From Luteolibacter sp. LG18 (GTDB lineage: Bacteria > Verrucomicrobiota > Verrucomicrobiia > Verrucomicrobiales > Akkermansiaceae), in NCBI RefSeq assembly GCF_036322585.1, contig NZ_AP024600.1, forward strand, positions 1,612,001 through 1,676,000: DNA of 64,000 nt. The letters are read 5' to 3'. Each line of letters begins with the position of its first letter. Within the stretch, counting starts at the first letter, position 1. Position numbers and translations under genes: made by a program. The notes beneath the pieces were generated by a model, which saw only the letters and a list, made by a program, of their open reading frames with translations, was not told where the DNA came from and did no database searches. Shown here piece after piece: positions 1 through 7,823 of this stretch.

Positions 1-324
1 GGCGACCGCTCGGTGCCGTGCGCGATGGAGCACCTGCGCCCCACCGACGCGGCGAACTTCCGCCGCCGGGTGGTGGACTATTTCCACAGCGCGTGGCTGG
101 ACTCCACCTTCAGCTACTGGGCGGGGATCCGCGTCACGGACGACCGGAAGGCGGTGGTGTTCGATCCGTTCACGAAGGAGGACTTCCGGTTGGAGAACGT
201 CCCGGCGGGCGGGCGGGAGCTGACCTTCGTGCAGGAGGATGGGAGGAAGCGCGTGCTCGATGCCTCGGGCAAGGTGCTTGCGGAGGGGCCGGCGGGGAAG
301 GCGCTGGAGGTAAGCGCGAAGTAA
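1..324 (+). CDS. C-terminal part of a glycoside hydrolase-like protein (partial)
   Basis: The reading frame is open at the left edge, so only the last 107 or so codons are present, ending at TAA 322-324. The fragment has an aromatic helical stretch (YFHSAWLDSTFSYWAG) followed by a short beta-rich tail (VVFDPFTKEDFRLENVP, then a run ending in DASGKVLAEGP). Helical barrel followed by a beta tail of the form 'dG..r.ldasGkvl' resembles the end of MGH1/GH63-like glycosidases with an (alpha/alpha)6 barrel. That is a by-eye resemblance, and no catalytic residue is in view. The GTG at 13 is unlikely to be the true start because the frame continues upstream. The gene converges on the cyclase-like gene at 404-1582, with a palindromic repeat between them. 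Confidence 0.5.
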   Translation, partial: GDRSVPCAMEHLRPTDAANFRRRVVDYFHSAWLDSTFSYWAGIRVTDDRKAVVFDPFTKEDFRLENVPAGGRELTFVQEDGRKRVLDASGKVLAEGPAGKALEVSAK

Positions 325-395
325 CAAGGAGCAGGGACATTCCTGTCCCGTTCTGAAGAGAGAAGATGACGGGACAGGAATGTCCCTGCTCCTTG
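325..395. repeat. Inverted pair of a roughly 28-bp palindromic repeat (family D)
   Basis: The left arm at 325-354 (GGAGCAGGGACATTCCTGTC and flanks) is repeated in inverted orientation at 368-395 with almost no mismatches, leaving a loop of about 13 bases. Each arm also contains its own smaller palindrome (GGGACATTCCTGTCCC). It lies exactly between two convergent genes and could act as a bidirectional terminator. A third copy of the arm occurs right after atpC at 13516-13546, so this is a dispersed REP-like unit rather than a unique terminator. Confidence 0.75.
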
Positions 396-403
396 GGGGC
401 TAC

Positions 404-1582
404 TTATTTCATCGCCTCGCGGCACCACGCCAGCGCCATCAGCGCGTAGCCGGTGCCGTAGGGCTTGTGGTAGTTGTAGAGCGGGTAGTCCCACCACGAG
501 CCGTCCTTCTGCTGGCGGGTGAGGATCAGCGCGGCGAGGCGTTTCGCGTAGGCGGCCTGCTTGTCTTTCGGCAGGTGCTTCGCGGACTCGGTGAAGTAGT
601 AGATGCCGTAGTAGTAGAAGTAACCGGCGATCTGGAACTGCGCCTCGTGCGGTACCGGGCGCTCGCGGCCGTGGTCGAGGAATCCCTGGCGGTCGAGGAA
701 GCGTTCGGCCCAGGTGTCCAGCACGGCGTTGGTCACCAGCTTGTCGCCGTCGAACGCGCGCAGCGCGGCGTTGCAGGCCTGCGAGCGGGCGAGCGAACCG
801 GCCGGGCGGTTGATCGGCACCCGCGGGCGGTAGACGAAGCTCAGCGAGTAGAGGTAGGAGAAATCCGGCGTGCGCTGGCGGCGCAGCGAGACCAGCGCGT
901 GCTCGACGAGCTTGTCGTCCAGCTTCACGCCCATCGTGTCCCGGGCTTCCGCCATCGAGAGAAGTACGGTGGCCGTCGTAAATGACGTCGGGACGCCCGA
1001 GGGCTTCTTCGTCGTCAGGTCGTCGTGCATGTCAAGATAGCCCCAGCCGCCGTTGACGTCCTCGGAGCGGCCGACGAGTTCGATCTGCTCCTGTCCCAGC
1101 TTCTGCCACTCCGCTTTTTTCACGGGATCGGTCTCGTGCTCCCAGAAGCGCGTCATCGCACGCAGCCCGTAGGCGTGGCCCCACACGTTGTAGGTGGTCG
1201 TCTGGTCGGCGCGGCGCAGCTTCGGCAGGTTCTCGCGGGTCCACGCGGCGGCCTTGTCGAGTGCGGCCTTCACCTCGGGTCGGGTATCGTGGCAATCCAG
1301 CAGCCCGGACATCGCCAGGCCGGAAGCCCCGGCGCGGAAGGCGTGGTGGGCGCCCGGCAGCGGCGCGTAGATGTTGAGGTCCTTGGTCAGGGTGGGGCCG
1401 CCCCACGAACCGTTGGGGTTCTGGTTCGCCACTAGGAAATCGACGCCGCGGCGGATGGCGGTCTCGATGTTCTCTGCGGTGGCGGGCACCGGCACGAGCT
1501 CCTTCACCGGGTCGCGCGGGGTCTCGTCCTGGCCGCGGGCGCAGGCGAGCAACAGCGCCGAGATGACCAGCGGGCGGATCAC
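404..1582 (-). CDS. Secreted prenyltransferase/squalene-oxidase-repeat (alpha-alpha toroid) protein
   Basis: This 392-residue protein starts with a short signal peptide (MIRPLVISALLLACARG). It contains repeats of the terpenoid-cyclase/prenyltransferase toroid type: an N-terminal GVDFLVANQNPNGSWGG, a middle VNGGWGYLDM, and a C-terminal LILTRQQKDGSWWDYPLYNY. The DGSW/NGSW QW-like motifs are typical of the superfamily. I do not see the DxDD motif of squalene-hopene cyclases, so cyclase activity is not supported; many bacterial members are uncharacterised secreted proteins. Its ATG overlaps the stop of the upstream adaptor gene by four bases (1579-1582), so the two are translationally coupled. 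The family assignment is firm and the role is unknown. Confidence 0.75.
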   Translation of the reverse strand: MIRPLVISALLLACARGQDETPRDPVKELVPVPATAENIETAIRRGVDFLVANQNPNGSWGGPTLTKDLNIYAPLPGAHHAFRAGASGLAMSGLLDCHDTRPEVKAALDKAAAWTRENLPKLRRADQTTTYNVWGHAYGLRAMTRFWEHETDPVKKAEWQKLGQEQIELVGRSEDVNGGWGYLDMHDDLTTKKPSGVPTSFTTATVLLSMAEARDTMGVKLDDKLVEHALVSLRRQRTPDFSYLYSLSFVYRPRVPINRPAGSLARSQACNAALRAFDGDKLVTNAVLDTWAERFLDRQGFLDHGRERPVPHEAQFQIAGYFYYYGIYYFTESAKHLPKDKQAAYAKRLAALILTRQQKDGSWWDYPLYNYHKPYGTGYALMALAWCREAMK

Positions 1583-2976
1583 GGCACGACGACCTGGCCG
1601 GCTTCGAGACCGGAGAGGATTTCGGTTTGCTCGCCGGACACGCGGCCGCGTTTCACCGGGCGCGGGGCGGTCTTGCCGTCGGCGAGCTTCACCGTCACGG
1701 TCCAGCCGTCCTTGGAGGCTTTCAGAGCGGAAACGGGGAGCGCGATGGCGGACGGGTTCTCGTACGAGATGATGCGTACTTGGGCGGTGGCACCGGGGAC
1801 CGGCGGGGCCTCGGCGGGCCAGTTGCCGGCGAGGTCCACGCGGTAGCGGCCGTCGGTGCCGGGCGTGTCCGCCACCTGTTTCACGGTGGCGGTGGCGGCG
1901 AGATCCTCGCGGCCCGGCAGGGTGGCGGCACCGGTGGCGTCCTTCGGCAGCGAGCGGGCGGTGGCCTCGTCGGCGAAGGCGACCAGGCCGAGCGGCGTGC
2001 CCGCCGGAATGAAGGTGGCGAAGCCGCGTCGCGCGGCCACCGAGCCGTGGGGGATGAGCGTTTTCACCGCCTCACCGGTGGTCCAGCGGCCATCCTCGAT
2101 CACGCCGTGGTAGAACCACCCGGCGGCCGGAGCCTTGATCGGCTCGGCGGTCTTTCGGGCGTCCTCCAGTTTCGCGAGGTCGTCCTTCTGGCGACCGAGA
2201 AGGGTCTTGGCATTCGCCACCTCGATCTCCTTGAGCTGGATCTGGCGGGGGAGGTCGACTTCGGACTTCCCGAGTGCGAGGCTGGCCGATCGCGCACCCG
2301 CGTCGAAATCCTCGGCCTGGCGGGGAAGGGTGGTGTCGAGAATCCGCCTGTTGTCCTGCTCCGCCATCCGCACCATGAATTCGGCGCTGGCCACGGCGTC
2401 GCGCTGGCGCACCAGGATGATTTCCTCGGTGTCCTCGGTGAGGTCGTCCGCCTTGTACATCTTTTCGAGCTGGCGCAGCTCCTCGCGGGCGTTTTCGAGC
2501 TGCTGCTTGGAACGCTTCAGCGCCTCGTTCGAGCGCTCCTCCTGGGACTTGCGGCTGGTGTTCGAGAAATACGCCAGATCGTCCGCGGCATTGCGGGCGG
2601 CCCGTTTGGCGGCGTCCGCCCGGAGCGTGTAGTTGTCCTTCAGCGAACGCAGCTCGGTCTCGGACTGGCCGAGCGTGAGCACCGCACTGTCGAGCGCCTT
2701 GCGGGCGTCCTCGAGCTTGCGGTCGAGCGCCTTGGTGTCGAAGGAAACGAGCACGTCGCCCGCGTTGACGCGGCTGCCGTGGGCGGCGATCGAGTCGAGC
2801 TCGAAGGCAGGCCAGCCCTCGGCCTCCAACTTCAGCACCATCGGCGCGGGCGGCAGGGCGGTGGCCGCCAGCGTGCGCTCGATGGTGAACGGCTTCAGCT
2901 CGAGGGTGATCTCGCCCGCCGGAGGGGCCGCGGCGGCGAGGGTCGGGAGCAGGGCGGCGGTGGCGATCAGGCGCAT
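1579..2976 (-). CDS. HlyD/RND-type periplasmic adaptor (membrane fusion protein)
   Basis: This 465-residue protein has a signal peptide ending near LAAAAPPAG. A biotinyl-lipoyl-like half follows (SRVNAGDVLVSFDTKALDRK), then a long coiled-coil hairpin at roughly residues 85-275, rich in E, K, R and L. A second lipoyl half and beta-barrel come next (KAPAAGWFYHGVIEDG), and the C-terminal membrane-proximal segment is ALPVSALKASKDGWTVTVKL. This is the domain order of periplasmic adaptors of efflux or type I export systems. No inner-membrane pump or outer-membrane channel lies beside it. It is in a minus-strand run with the downstream toroid protein (4-bp overlap) and an upstream methyltransferase 36 bp away, so its partner pump is either encoded elsewhere or absent. 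Confidence 0.85.
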   Translation of the reverse strand: MRLIATAALLPTLAAAAPPAGEITLELKPFTIERTLAATALPPAPMVLKLEAEGWPAFELDSIAAHGSRVNAGDVLVSFDTKALDRKLEDARKALDSAVLTLGQSETELRSLKDNYTLRADAAKRAARNAADDLAYFSNTSRKSQEERSNEALKRSKQQLENAREELRQLEKMYKADDLTEDTEEIILVRQRDAVASAEFMVRMAEQDNRRILDTTLPRQAEDFDAGARSASLALGKSEVDLPRQIQLKEIEVANAKTLLGRQKDDLAKLEDARKTAEPIKAPAAGWFYHGVIEDGRWTTGEAVKTLIPHGSVAARRGFATFIPAGTPLGLVAFADEATARSLPKDATGAATLPGREDLAATATVKQVADTPGTDGRYRVDLAGNWPAEAPPVPGATAQVRIISYENPSAIALPVSALKASKDGWTVTVKLADGKTAPRPVKRGRVSGEQTEILSGLEAGQVVVP

Positions 2977-3012
2977 GGCGGACGGACGGTTACGGAGGAA
3001 AGGCGGGGAGTA

Positions 3013-3687
3013 TTACTCCGGCCTGCCCTTCCGGGCGAGCCAAACCGGCAGCAGGCGCGGGCGCTTGGCGGTGGTGGAGGAGGGGACCCGGTGCTCCACC
3101 ACGGTGAAGCCCGCGCGCTCCAGCGTGCGGAACAGCGAGGCCAGCGGCCGCGAGGAGGCGATCGCCAGCAGGCCGCCCGGTTGCAGCGCGTCATAGGCGG
3201 CGGTCAGCCAGCGGCGGTTTTCCACGATCGATTTGCCGTCCTTTCCGATCGGAGCGGTTTCGGTGTGGAGAATGATGGCGTGCAGGGTGCCCTCGTGGCT
3301 GGCGAGCCCGCTCGGGCCGGCATCCTGCTCCAACACCACGCGGCCGTCCTTCACGAAGGCTCCTTCCGGGAAATGCTCGCGCTGCCACGTGACGAGCTCC
3401 GGCTGCGGCTCGGCCACGAAGAACGTGCCCCGTTTCTGCAACAGCGACTCGCAGGCCGCCGCGAGCGATTGGCCCAGGCCGAGTCCGGCGAACCAGATCT
3501 TCGGCTGGCGGGCCGGCCGGAAGGGCGCGCAGGCGAGCCGCGCGCATTCTTCTTCCGCGGTCCGGGTGGAGGCTCCGGCGATTTCCTGACCGCGCACGAC
3601 CAGCGAGTGGCGGCCATCGTGTTCCTGGAGCTCGAGCGGGGTTCCGTCCGCGAGCGTGGCCGTGGCGAGGGTGATGCGTGGTTTCAT
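3013..3687 (-). CDS. Spermidine synthase-like SAM-dependent methyltransferase
   Basis: The chosen start at 3687 (MKPRITLATATLADGTPLEL) gives 224 residues and avoids a low-complexity upstream extension. The protein has a class I methyltransferase Rossmann fold: motif I PKIWFAGLGLGQSLAAA, an acidic strand end FFVAEPQPELVTW, and a post-motif stretch HAIILHTETAPIGKDGKS followed by ALQPGGLLAIASS. The order resembles polyamine-synthase-like proteins, including the 'LxPGGxLAI' strand. The classic catalytic Asp motifs of spermidine synthase are not evident, so a true aminopropyltransferase role is uncertain. It is the first gene of a minus-strand run with the adaptor and toroid genes, and is divergent from the membrane protein at 3731. 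Confidence 0.7.
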   Translation of the reverse strand: MKPRITLATATLADGTPLELQEHDGRHSLVVRGQEIAGASTRTAEEECARLACAPFRPARQPKIWFAGLGLGQSLAAACESLLQKRGTFFVAEPQPELVTWQREHFPEGAFVKDGRVVLEQDAGPSGLASHEGTLHAIILHTETAPIGKDGKSIVENRRWLTAAYDALQPGGLLAIASSRPLASLFRTLERAGFTVVEHRVPSSTTAKRPRLLPVWLARKGRPE

Positions 3688-3730
3688 GTGTTGGAGACTT
3701 GCGGCTTCCGGGGGGCGATAGTAGAAGAAA

Positions 3731-4249
3731 ATGCGTATGTCCATCGATCCTTCCATTCCACCGCCCTCGATTCCGCCGGTTCCGCCGCCGGATCTCACCC
3801 CTCCGGCTTCGCCCGCGCCGCCTCCGGCCGCCGCCGCTGAACCCTACACCCCTCCTGCCGCAGCGGCTTCGGCACCGCCCGCAGTCGCGCCGGCAGGAGA
3901 GAATACGGTCGCCGTGGTGGCTTACCTCACCCTCATCGGGTTCATCGTGGCCATCGTCATGAACAAGGATGAGAAGAAGAACAGCCTCGGGAACTACCAC
4001 CTGCGCCAGATGCTCGGATTGCTCATCCTCGGCATCGGCGGCTCGGTGATCATCAACATCGTCGCCTTCGCCCTGCACCGCGTGCCCGTCGTCGGCTCGC
4101 TCGTGGGCCTCACCGGGTGGGCGTTTCAGATCGTCCTAATCGTGGCTTGGGTGCTCGGCCTCATCGATGCCCTGAACCGCCGCGAGAAGCCGATTCCGGT
4201 CGTCGGGCCTGTCATCCAGGACAAGCTGAAGAACGTTTTCGCCTCATGA
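3731..4249 (+). CDS. Proline-rich, Tic20/DUF4870-like small membrane protein
   Basis: The 172-residue protein has an N-terminal third made almost entirely of Pro, Ala and Ser (about residues 5-52). Then come three or so hydrophobic helices (VAVVAYLTLIGFIVAIVMNK; LGLLILGIGGSVIINIVAFAL; FQIVLIVAWVLGLIDALN). Between helix 1 and 2 is the polar NSLGNYHLRQ stretch, typical of DUF4870/Tic20-like proteins (usually 'fHarQal'). A start two codons later (3737) is equally possible. It is followed 49 bp downstream by the TM2 gene on the same strand, and both share the Pro/Ala-rich head plus membrane-helix design, so they may be co-expressed. Function unknown. Confidence 0.75.
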   Translation: MRMSIDPSIPPPSIPPVPPPDLTPPASPAPPPAAAAEPYTPPAAAASAPPAVAPAGENTVAVVAYLTLIGFIVAIVMNKDEKKNSLGNYHLRQMLGLLILGIGGSVIINIVAFALHRVPVVGSLVGLTGWAFQIVLIVAWVLGLIDALNRREKPIPVVGPVIQDKLKNVFAS

Positions 4250-4298
4250 GACGGGAGAACTTGCCGCCCGTCCTTTGAACCGTTAGAAGCGCGATTGT

Positions 4299-4577
4299 AT
4301 GTCAAACGACCCTTCCTCTCCCGCTCCGGCACCCGCACCCATTCCGGGCGCGGACAAGAAACTGCTGGCAGGCTTGCTCGGCATCCTGCTCGGCTGGACC
4401 GGTGCCCACAAGTTCGTCCTCGGCTATCAGAAAGAGGGCATCATCCAGCTTGTTGGCAGCATCGTCACCTGTGGTTTCGGTGGCATTGTCGGCATCATCG
4501 AGGGCATCATCTACCTCACGAAATCCGACCAAGAGTTCGTCGACACCTACGTCAACGGCCGCAAGCCCTGGTTCTAA
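4299..4577 (+). CDS. TM2 domain membrane protein
   Basis: A 92-residue protein with a short Pro/Ala-rich head followed by a TM2 domain. The first helix is LLAGLLGILLGWTGAHKFVLG, then the conserved YQKEGIIQLV turn, and a second helix ending FGGIVGIIEGIIYLTKSDQEF. The G.hkFylG..k.gi.ql pattern matches TM2 domains, which are small two-helix proteins of uncertain function found across bacteria. The upstream neighbour on the same strand is also a small membrane protein. A GC-rich hairpin at 4630-4653 follows the stop. A second protein with two TM2 units lies at 32304-32723. Confidence 0.85.
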   Translation: MSNDPSSPAPAPAPIPGADKKLLAGLLGILLGWTGAHKFVLGYQKEGIIQLVGSIVTCGFGGIVGIIEGIIYLTKSDQEFVDTYVNGRKPWF

Positions 4578-4629
4578 CCACCGGTGCGCCGGGCCTCGCG
4601 CCCGGCGTCTCCAGTCCCTTCAACAAGAA

Positions 4630-4670
4630 GACCCCGGCCGCGAGGCCGGGGTCGTTCGTGTCGGGTTTTT
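4630..4670. terminator. Bidirectional rho-independent terminator between TM2 gene and hup
   Basis: A perfect 10-bp stem (GACCCCGGCC/GGCCGGGGTC, 4630-4639 and 4644-4653) with a 4-base loop. On the plus strand it is followed a little later by TTTTT. On the minus strand TCTTCTTGTT follows directly, so it fits hup better. The genes on either side converge on it. Confidence 0.75.
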
Positions 4671-4702
4671 GAGGAGTCGTAGGGAGGCCCGGAGGCCGGG
4701 AA

Positions 4703-4978
4703 TTACAGTCCGCCCTTGAGGGTGGAGGAAGCCTTGAAGCCAACGGTCTTGGAGGCGGCGATCTTCATGGACTCGCCGGTCTTCGGGTTGCGGCCGAGGC
4801 GCGCGGCGCGCTTCTTCACTTCGAAGGTGCCGAAACCGATGATCTGGACCTTCTTGTCCTTCTTGATGCCTTTTTCGATGGCACCGAGAACGGCGTCGAG
4901 GGCTTCGTCGGCGGCTCGCTTGGTCGCGTCTTTTCCGAGGGCTTTCTGGATGGCTTCAACGAGTTCAGCTTTATTCAT
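4703..4978 (-). CDS. hup: HU-family nucleoid DNA-binding protein
   Basis: A 91-residue protein starting MNKAELVEAIQKALG; this ATG is preferred to an in-frame upstream one because it gives the canonical HU N-terminus and length. The HU signature is present: GFGTFEVKKRAARLGRNPKTGE, followed by beta-arm residues and a C-terminal helix FKASSTLKGGL. HU proteins are dimeric, bend DNA non-specifically and compact the nucleoid. The gene stands alone, convergent with the TM2 gene across a terminator. Homodimer HU rather than IHF is inferred from sequence pattern alone. Confidence 0.92.
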   Translation of the reverse strand: MNKAELVEAIQKALGKDATKRAADEALDAVLGAIEKGIKKDKKVQIIGFGTFEVKKRAARLGRNPKTGESMKIAASKTVGFKASSTLKGGL

Positions 4979-5196
4979 GGCGACGCTTTTTCTGAGAAGC
5001 CTGTCGATGGTTTGCAAGAGAAATCCGGTTTAAAAATTCCCTACGGGCGGCTTGACTTCCGGGCATGGCGGCTCTCCGGGGAGGCCCGCGGATGCCCGTC
5101 CCGGGCCGGTCGGAGAACGTTAGGGAGACCTGTTAGATTCTGTTAGAAAACGGCCGGGATTGACCCCCGCTTTCCGGAGGTGCAGAACACCGGACG

Positions 5197-6534
5197 ATGG
5201 AACCGATGGATGAACTGCTCCGGCGCGAGGTGCCGGTGGTCCTCGCCGCGGCGCGCGCGCTGCCGGCGGAGGCGCATCTCGCCGTGGAGCTGGCCCATGT
5301 CCGCGCCGCGTCCGCGCGGGGCTACTTCCTGCCGGACGAGGACGAGTCGGTGCGTCTACGATACATGCAGTATTTGGCGCTGCGCGCCTCCCTGCTCGGC
5401 TCGATGTCCGCGCTGGCGGCGGCCGCGGACCGGCATGGCTGGGAGGAAGGCCTGCCGGCGTTCGCCACCGCCTTCGCCGCGGCCTGCGTGCTGGCGCGGG
5501 CCGCGCGCTTCATGAGCGGCGTGGCGCTGGAGCACCCGGTGCTGTGGAAGAAGCTGGACGAAGCCGACTCCCGCCTCGGCCTGCCGCGGAAGAGCTTCAC
5601 CCGCGCCTACAAGGAATCCGTCTCGCCCGTCACGCTCGCGCGCTTCCGCGCCGCGGCGGAGTTCTACGGCACCCATCGTAGTGAAATCCACGCCCTGGCC
5701 GCCGATCCGGCGCTCGCCCCGGTGGTCGGGCTGCTGGGGTCCGAGGAGCCACGGATCGAGGCCGGCCGCCGCGCGGCGGTGCGCCGCCATTTCCTCTACC
5801 GGATCTTTTCCTTCCGCCGCCGCCATCGCTCCGCCTGGCGGCAGGTCATGTTCGGCCTGTTCGAAACCGGCGGCCGGGCGGTCTCCGACCTGCACCTGCC
5901 CGGCATCAAGCCCGCCGGGGCCCCGAAACGGGTCACCCCGGAGCTGCGCGCCGCCCTCGCGCCCCACCTCCGTCCCGGCGACGTGGTCGTCACCCGCCAC
6001 GATGACGCGGTGAGCAATCTCTTCCTCCCCGGTTTCTGGCCCCACGCCGTCCTCCACCTCGGCAGCGCGGAGGAACGGGCCGCCCTCGGCATCGAGTCGC
6101 CCGCCCACGGCCGGGGCGAGGTCCGGTTCCTGGAATCCAAAAAGGACGGCGTCCGTTTCCGGCCGATGGACGAGACGCTGGAGGTCGACGCCTGCGTGGT
6201 GCTCCGTCCGCCGCTGGAGGGGGAGGGGTTGGCCACCGCGATCCGCCGCGCGATGTCCCACGAGGGGAAACTCTACGACTTTCTGTTCGATTTCCGCTCC
6301 GCCGACCGGCTGGCCTGCACCGCCGTCATCTACCGTGGCTTCGACGGCGTCGGGCCGGTGGCGTTCCGTTTGAAAGAGGTGTCCGGCCGACTCTGCCTGC
6401 CCGCCGAGGACCTCCTCGACCAAGCCCTCGGCTGCGGATTCCGGGTCGTGGCGACCTGCGGGATCGGGGGGAATTCCCTGCTCCTCGGAGCCCCGGCCGA
6501 GGAGGCCTTCCGGGCCACCCGGAAGGGGGCCTGA
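5197..6534 (+). CDS. YiiX/YebB-like permuted papain-fold (NlpC/P60 superfamily) cysteine hydrolase
   Basis: A 445-residue protein. The first 230 residues are helical and Ala/Arg-rich with no family I recognise. The C-terminal half carries a permuted NlpC/P60 fold: GDVVVTRHDDAVSN opens it, GFWPHAVLHLG holds the likely catalytic His (about His283), and SADRLACTAVIYRGF holds the likely catalytic Cys (Cys374). In permuted members (YiiX, YebB, poxvirus G6R) the His precedes the Cys, as here. The usual motif around Cys is C-S/T-E/A. Substrates of this group are lipids, peptides or amide bonds and are mostly unknown. No signal peptide is visible. It lies alone between hup and the ATP synthase operon. 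Confidence 0.75.
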   Translation: MEPMDELLRREVPVVLAAARALPAEAHLAVELAHVRAASARGYFLPDEDESVRLRYMQYLALRASLLGSMSALAAAADRHGWEEGLPAFATAFAAACVLARAARFMSGVALEHPVLWKKLDEADSRLGLPRKSFTRAYKESVSPVTLARFRAAAEFYGTHRSEIHALAADPALAPVVGLLGSEEPRIEAGRRAAVRRHFLYRIFSFRRRHRSAWRQVMFGLFETGGRAVSDLHLPGIKPAGAPKRVTPELRAALAPHLRPGDVVVTRHDDAVSNLFLPGFWPHAVLHLGSAEERAALGIESPAHGRGEVRFLESKKDGVRFRPMDETLEVDACVVLRPPLEGEGLATAIRRAMSHEGKLYDFLFDFRSADRLACTAVIYRGFDGVGPVAFRLKEVSGRLCLPAEDLLDQALGCGFRVVATCGIGGNSLLLGAPAEEAFRATRKGA

Positions 6535-6573
6535 ATCCGTCACAAGCCACGGATTATCAACCTACCTGCGGAG

Positions 6574-6593
6574 CTTGTGAAATTTTTCACAAG
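6574..6593. promoter_or_regulatory. Operator-like perfect palindrome upstream of atpB
   Basis: CTTGTGAAATTTTTCACAAG is a 9-bp perfect inverted repeat with a 2-bp spacer, 21 bp before the first possible atpB ATG, in an AT-rich patch in an otherwise GC-rich sequence. A CACAAG half-site also occurs at 6541-6546. Position and symmetry suggest a dimeric regulator site overlapping the ATP synthase promoter; the cognate protein is unknown. Confidence 0.5.
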
Positions 6594-6614
6594 AACATTA
6601 CAATTAGAACTTGC

Positions 6615-7526
6615 ATGGCAGGTTCCCCCTCACTATGCACCCGGGCGCCCGCCGTCAACGGGCCCTTCCGCATGCGCTTCCTCACCTCGACCCTGACTGT
6701 CTGGCTCCTCGGCCTTGCCTCCACTTTCGCGAGTGAGGGCGGTGCCCACCACGGCCTGCCGCTGCACGCCGAGAAGATCGTCGAAGGTCTGCCGATCAAC
6801 AACTCGATGATCATGGTCTGGATCGCGGCGCTGATCATCATCCTCTTCGCCAAGATCGCCACCCACCAGATCAAGCTGATCCCGGCCGGCCTCCAGAACC
6901 TCGCCGAATGGCTGGTGGAGAGCCTTTACAATTTCCTCGAAGGCATCCTCGGCAAGCACCTCGTCAAGCGCACCTTCTGGTTCTTCGGTGGCGTGTTCAT
7001 CCTGATCCTGGTCACCAACTGGATCGGCCTGTTCCCGGGCGTCGGCACCGTCAAATACAACGGCGTGCCGCTCCTCCGCGGTGGCAATGCCGACCTGAAC
7101 ATGACGCTGGCCCTGCCGATCCTGTTCAGCATCCTGTGGCTGTATTGGTCCGTCACCGAGAACGGCGTCAAAGGCTTCCTCGCCCACATCTTCGCGCCGA
7201 AGGGTGACTTCAACGGCATCATGAAGCTGGTGATGGGTGTCATTTTCTTCGCGGTGGGGATCATCGAGGTGTTCTCGATCATGCTTCGCCCGGTCGCCTT
7301 CTCCTTCCGTCTCTTCGGCAACATCTACGCCGGTGAGAACATGCTGGAGATCATGATGAGCCTGGTTCCGAAGTCGATCGCCTTCCTGCCGGCCCTTCCG
7401 TTCTACTTCCTCGAGCTCTTGGTGGGCCTGATCCAGGCGCTCGTGTTCATGCTGCTGTCCGCCGTCTTCCTGAAGCTGATGTGCGAACATCACGACGAAG
7501 AGCACGGCGCGGACCACGCCCACTGA
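6615..7526 (+). CDS. atpB: ATP synthase F0 subunit a
   Basis: The proton-channel stator subunit of F-type ATP synthase in the inner membrane. The hydrophobic helices alternate with conserved loops, and the essential helix contains SFRLFGNIYAGE, with the conserved Arg that faces the c-ring carboxylate; LPFYFLELLVGLIQALVFMLL follows. The C-terminus is His/Asp/Glu-rich (HHDEEHGADHAH). A second ATG at 6672 (MRFLTSTLTVWLLGLA) gives a signal-like N-terminus and may be the real start; neither start has a clear Shine-Dalgarno. It is the first gene of the atpBEFHAGDC operon. No atpI precedes it. Confidence 0.93.
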   Translation: MAGSPSLCTRAPAVNGPFRMRFLTSTLTVWLLGLASTFASEGGAHHGLPLHAEKIVEGLPINNSMIMVWIAALIIILFAKIATHQIKLIPAGLQNLAEWLVESLYNFLEGILGKHLVKRTFWFFGGVFILILVTNWIGLFPGVGTVKYNGVPLLRGGNADLNMTLALPILFSILWLYWSVTENGVKGFLAHIFAPKGDFNGIMKLVMGVIFFAVGIIEVFSIMLRPVAFSFRLFGNIYAGENMLEIMMSLVPKSIAFLPALPFYFLELLVGLIQALVFMLLSAVFLKLMCEHHDEEHGADHAH

Positions 7527-7597
7527 AAAATTTCCCGGTCCGACCATGGCACAGACCGTGGGGGCCGGAACACCAAACCGAAACCAACTGAAATACC

Positions 7598-7816
7598 ATG
7601 ACCCTTGAAATCCTCCCCATGCTCGGTGAGCTCACCGGCAGCCTCCAGTCCGGTCTTGCCGCCATCGCCGCCGGCGTCGGCATCGGTCTCATCGGCTCCA
7701 AGGCCGCTGAAGCCACCGGCCGCAACCCGGGTGCCTCCGGTCAGATCCTGACCCTCTCCATCATTCTTGCAGCGCTCGTCGAAGGTGCCTTCTTCGTCGC
7801 CGCTCTTGTGAAGTGA
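7598..7816 (+). CDS. atpE: ATP synthase F0 subunit c
   Basis: A 72-residue two-helix hairpin proteolipid that forms the rotor ring. Helix 1 is Gly/Ala-rich (AAIAAGVGIGLIGSKAAEA), the polar loop is TGRNPGA, and helix 2 has the ion-carrying carboxylate in ALVEGAFFVAALV. The residue after this Glu is Gly, not the Ser/Thr of sodium-binding c-rings, which points to protons as the coupling ion. It sits 71 bp after atpB. A strong GC hairpin follows at 7824-7853 and may help raise c-subunit output relative to downstream genes. Confidence 0.94.
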   Translation: MTLEILPMLGELTGSLQSGLAAIAAGVGIGLIGSKAAEATGRNPGASGQILTLSIILAALVEGAFFVAALVK

Positions 7817-7823
7817 TTTTCCC

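Noticed and set aside
1627..3840. A very long plus-strand reading frame (over 700 codons) antisense to the adaptor and methyltransferase genes
   Set aside because: It mirrors the codon pattern of the real minus-strand genes (high GC3 keeps the antisense frame open), has low-complexity Gly/Arg/Val composition and no domain.
7598..7816. Sodium-coupled c-ring
   Set aside because: The conserved Glu is followed by Gly rather than Ser/Thr, so the sodium-binding triad is absent.
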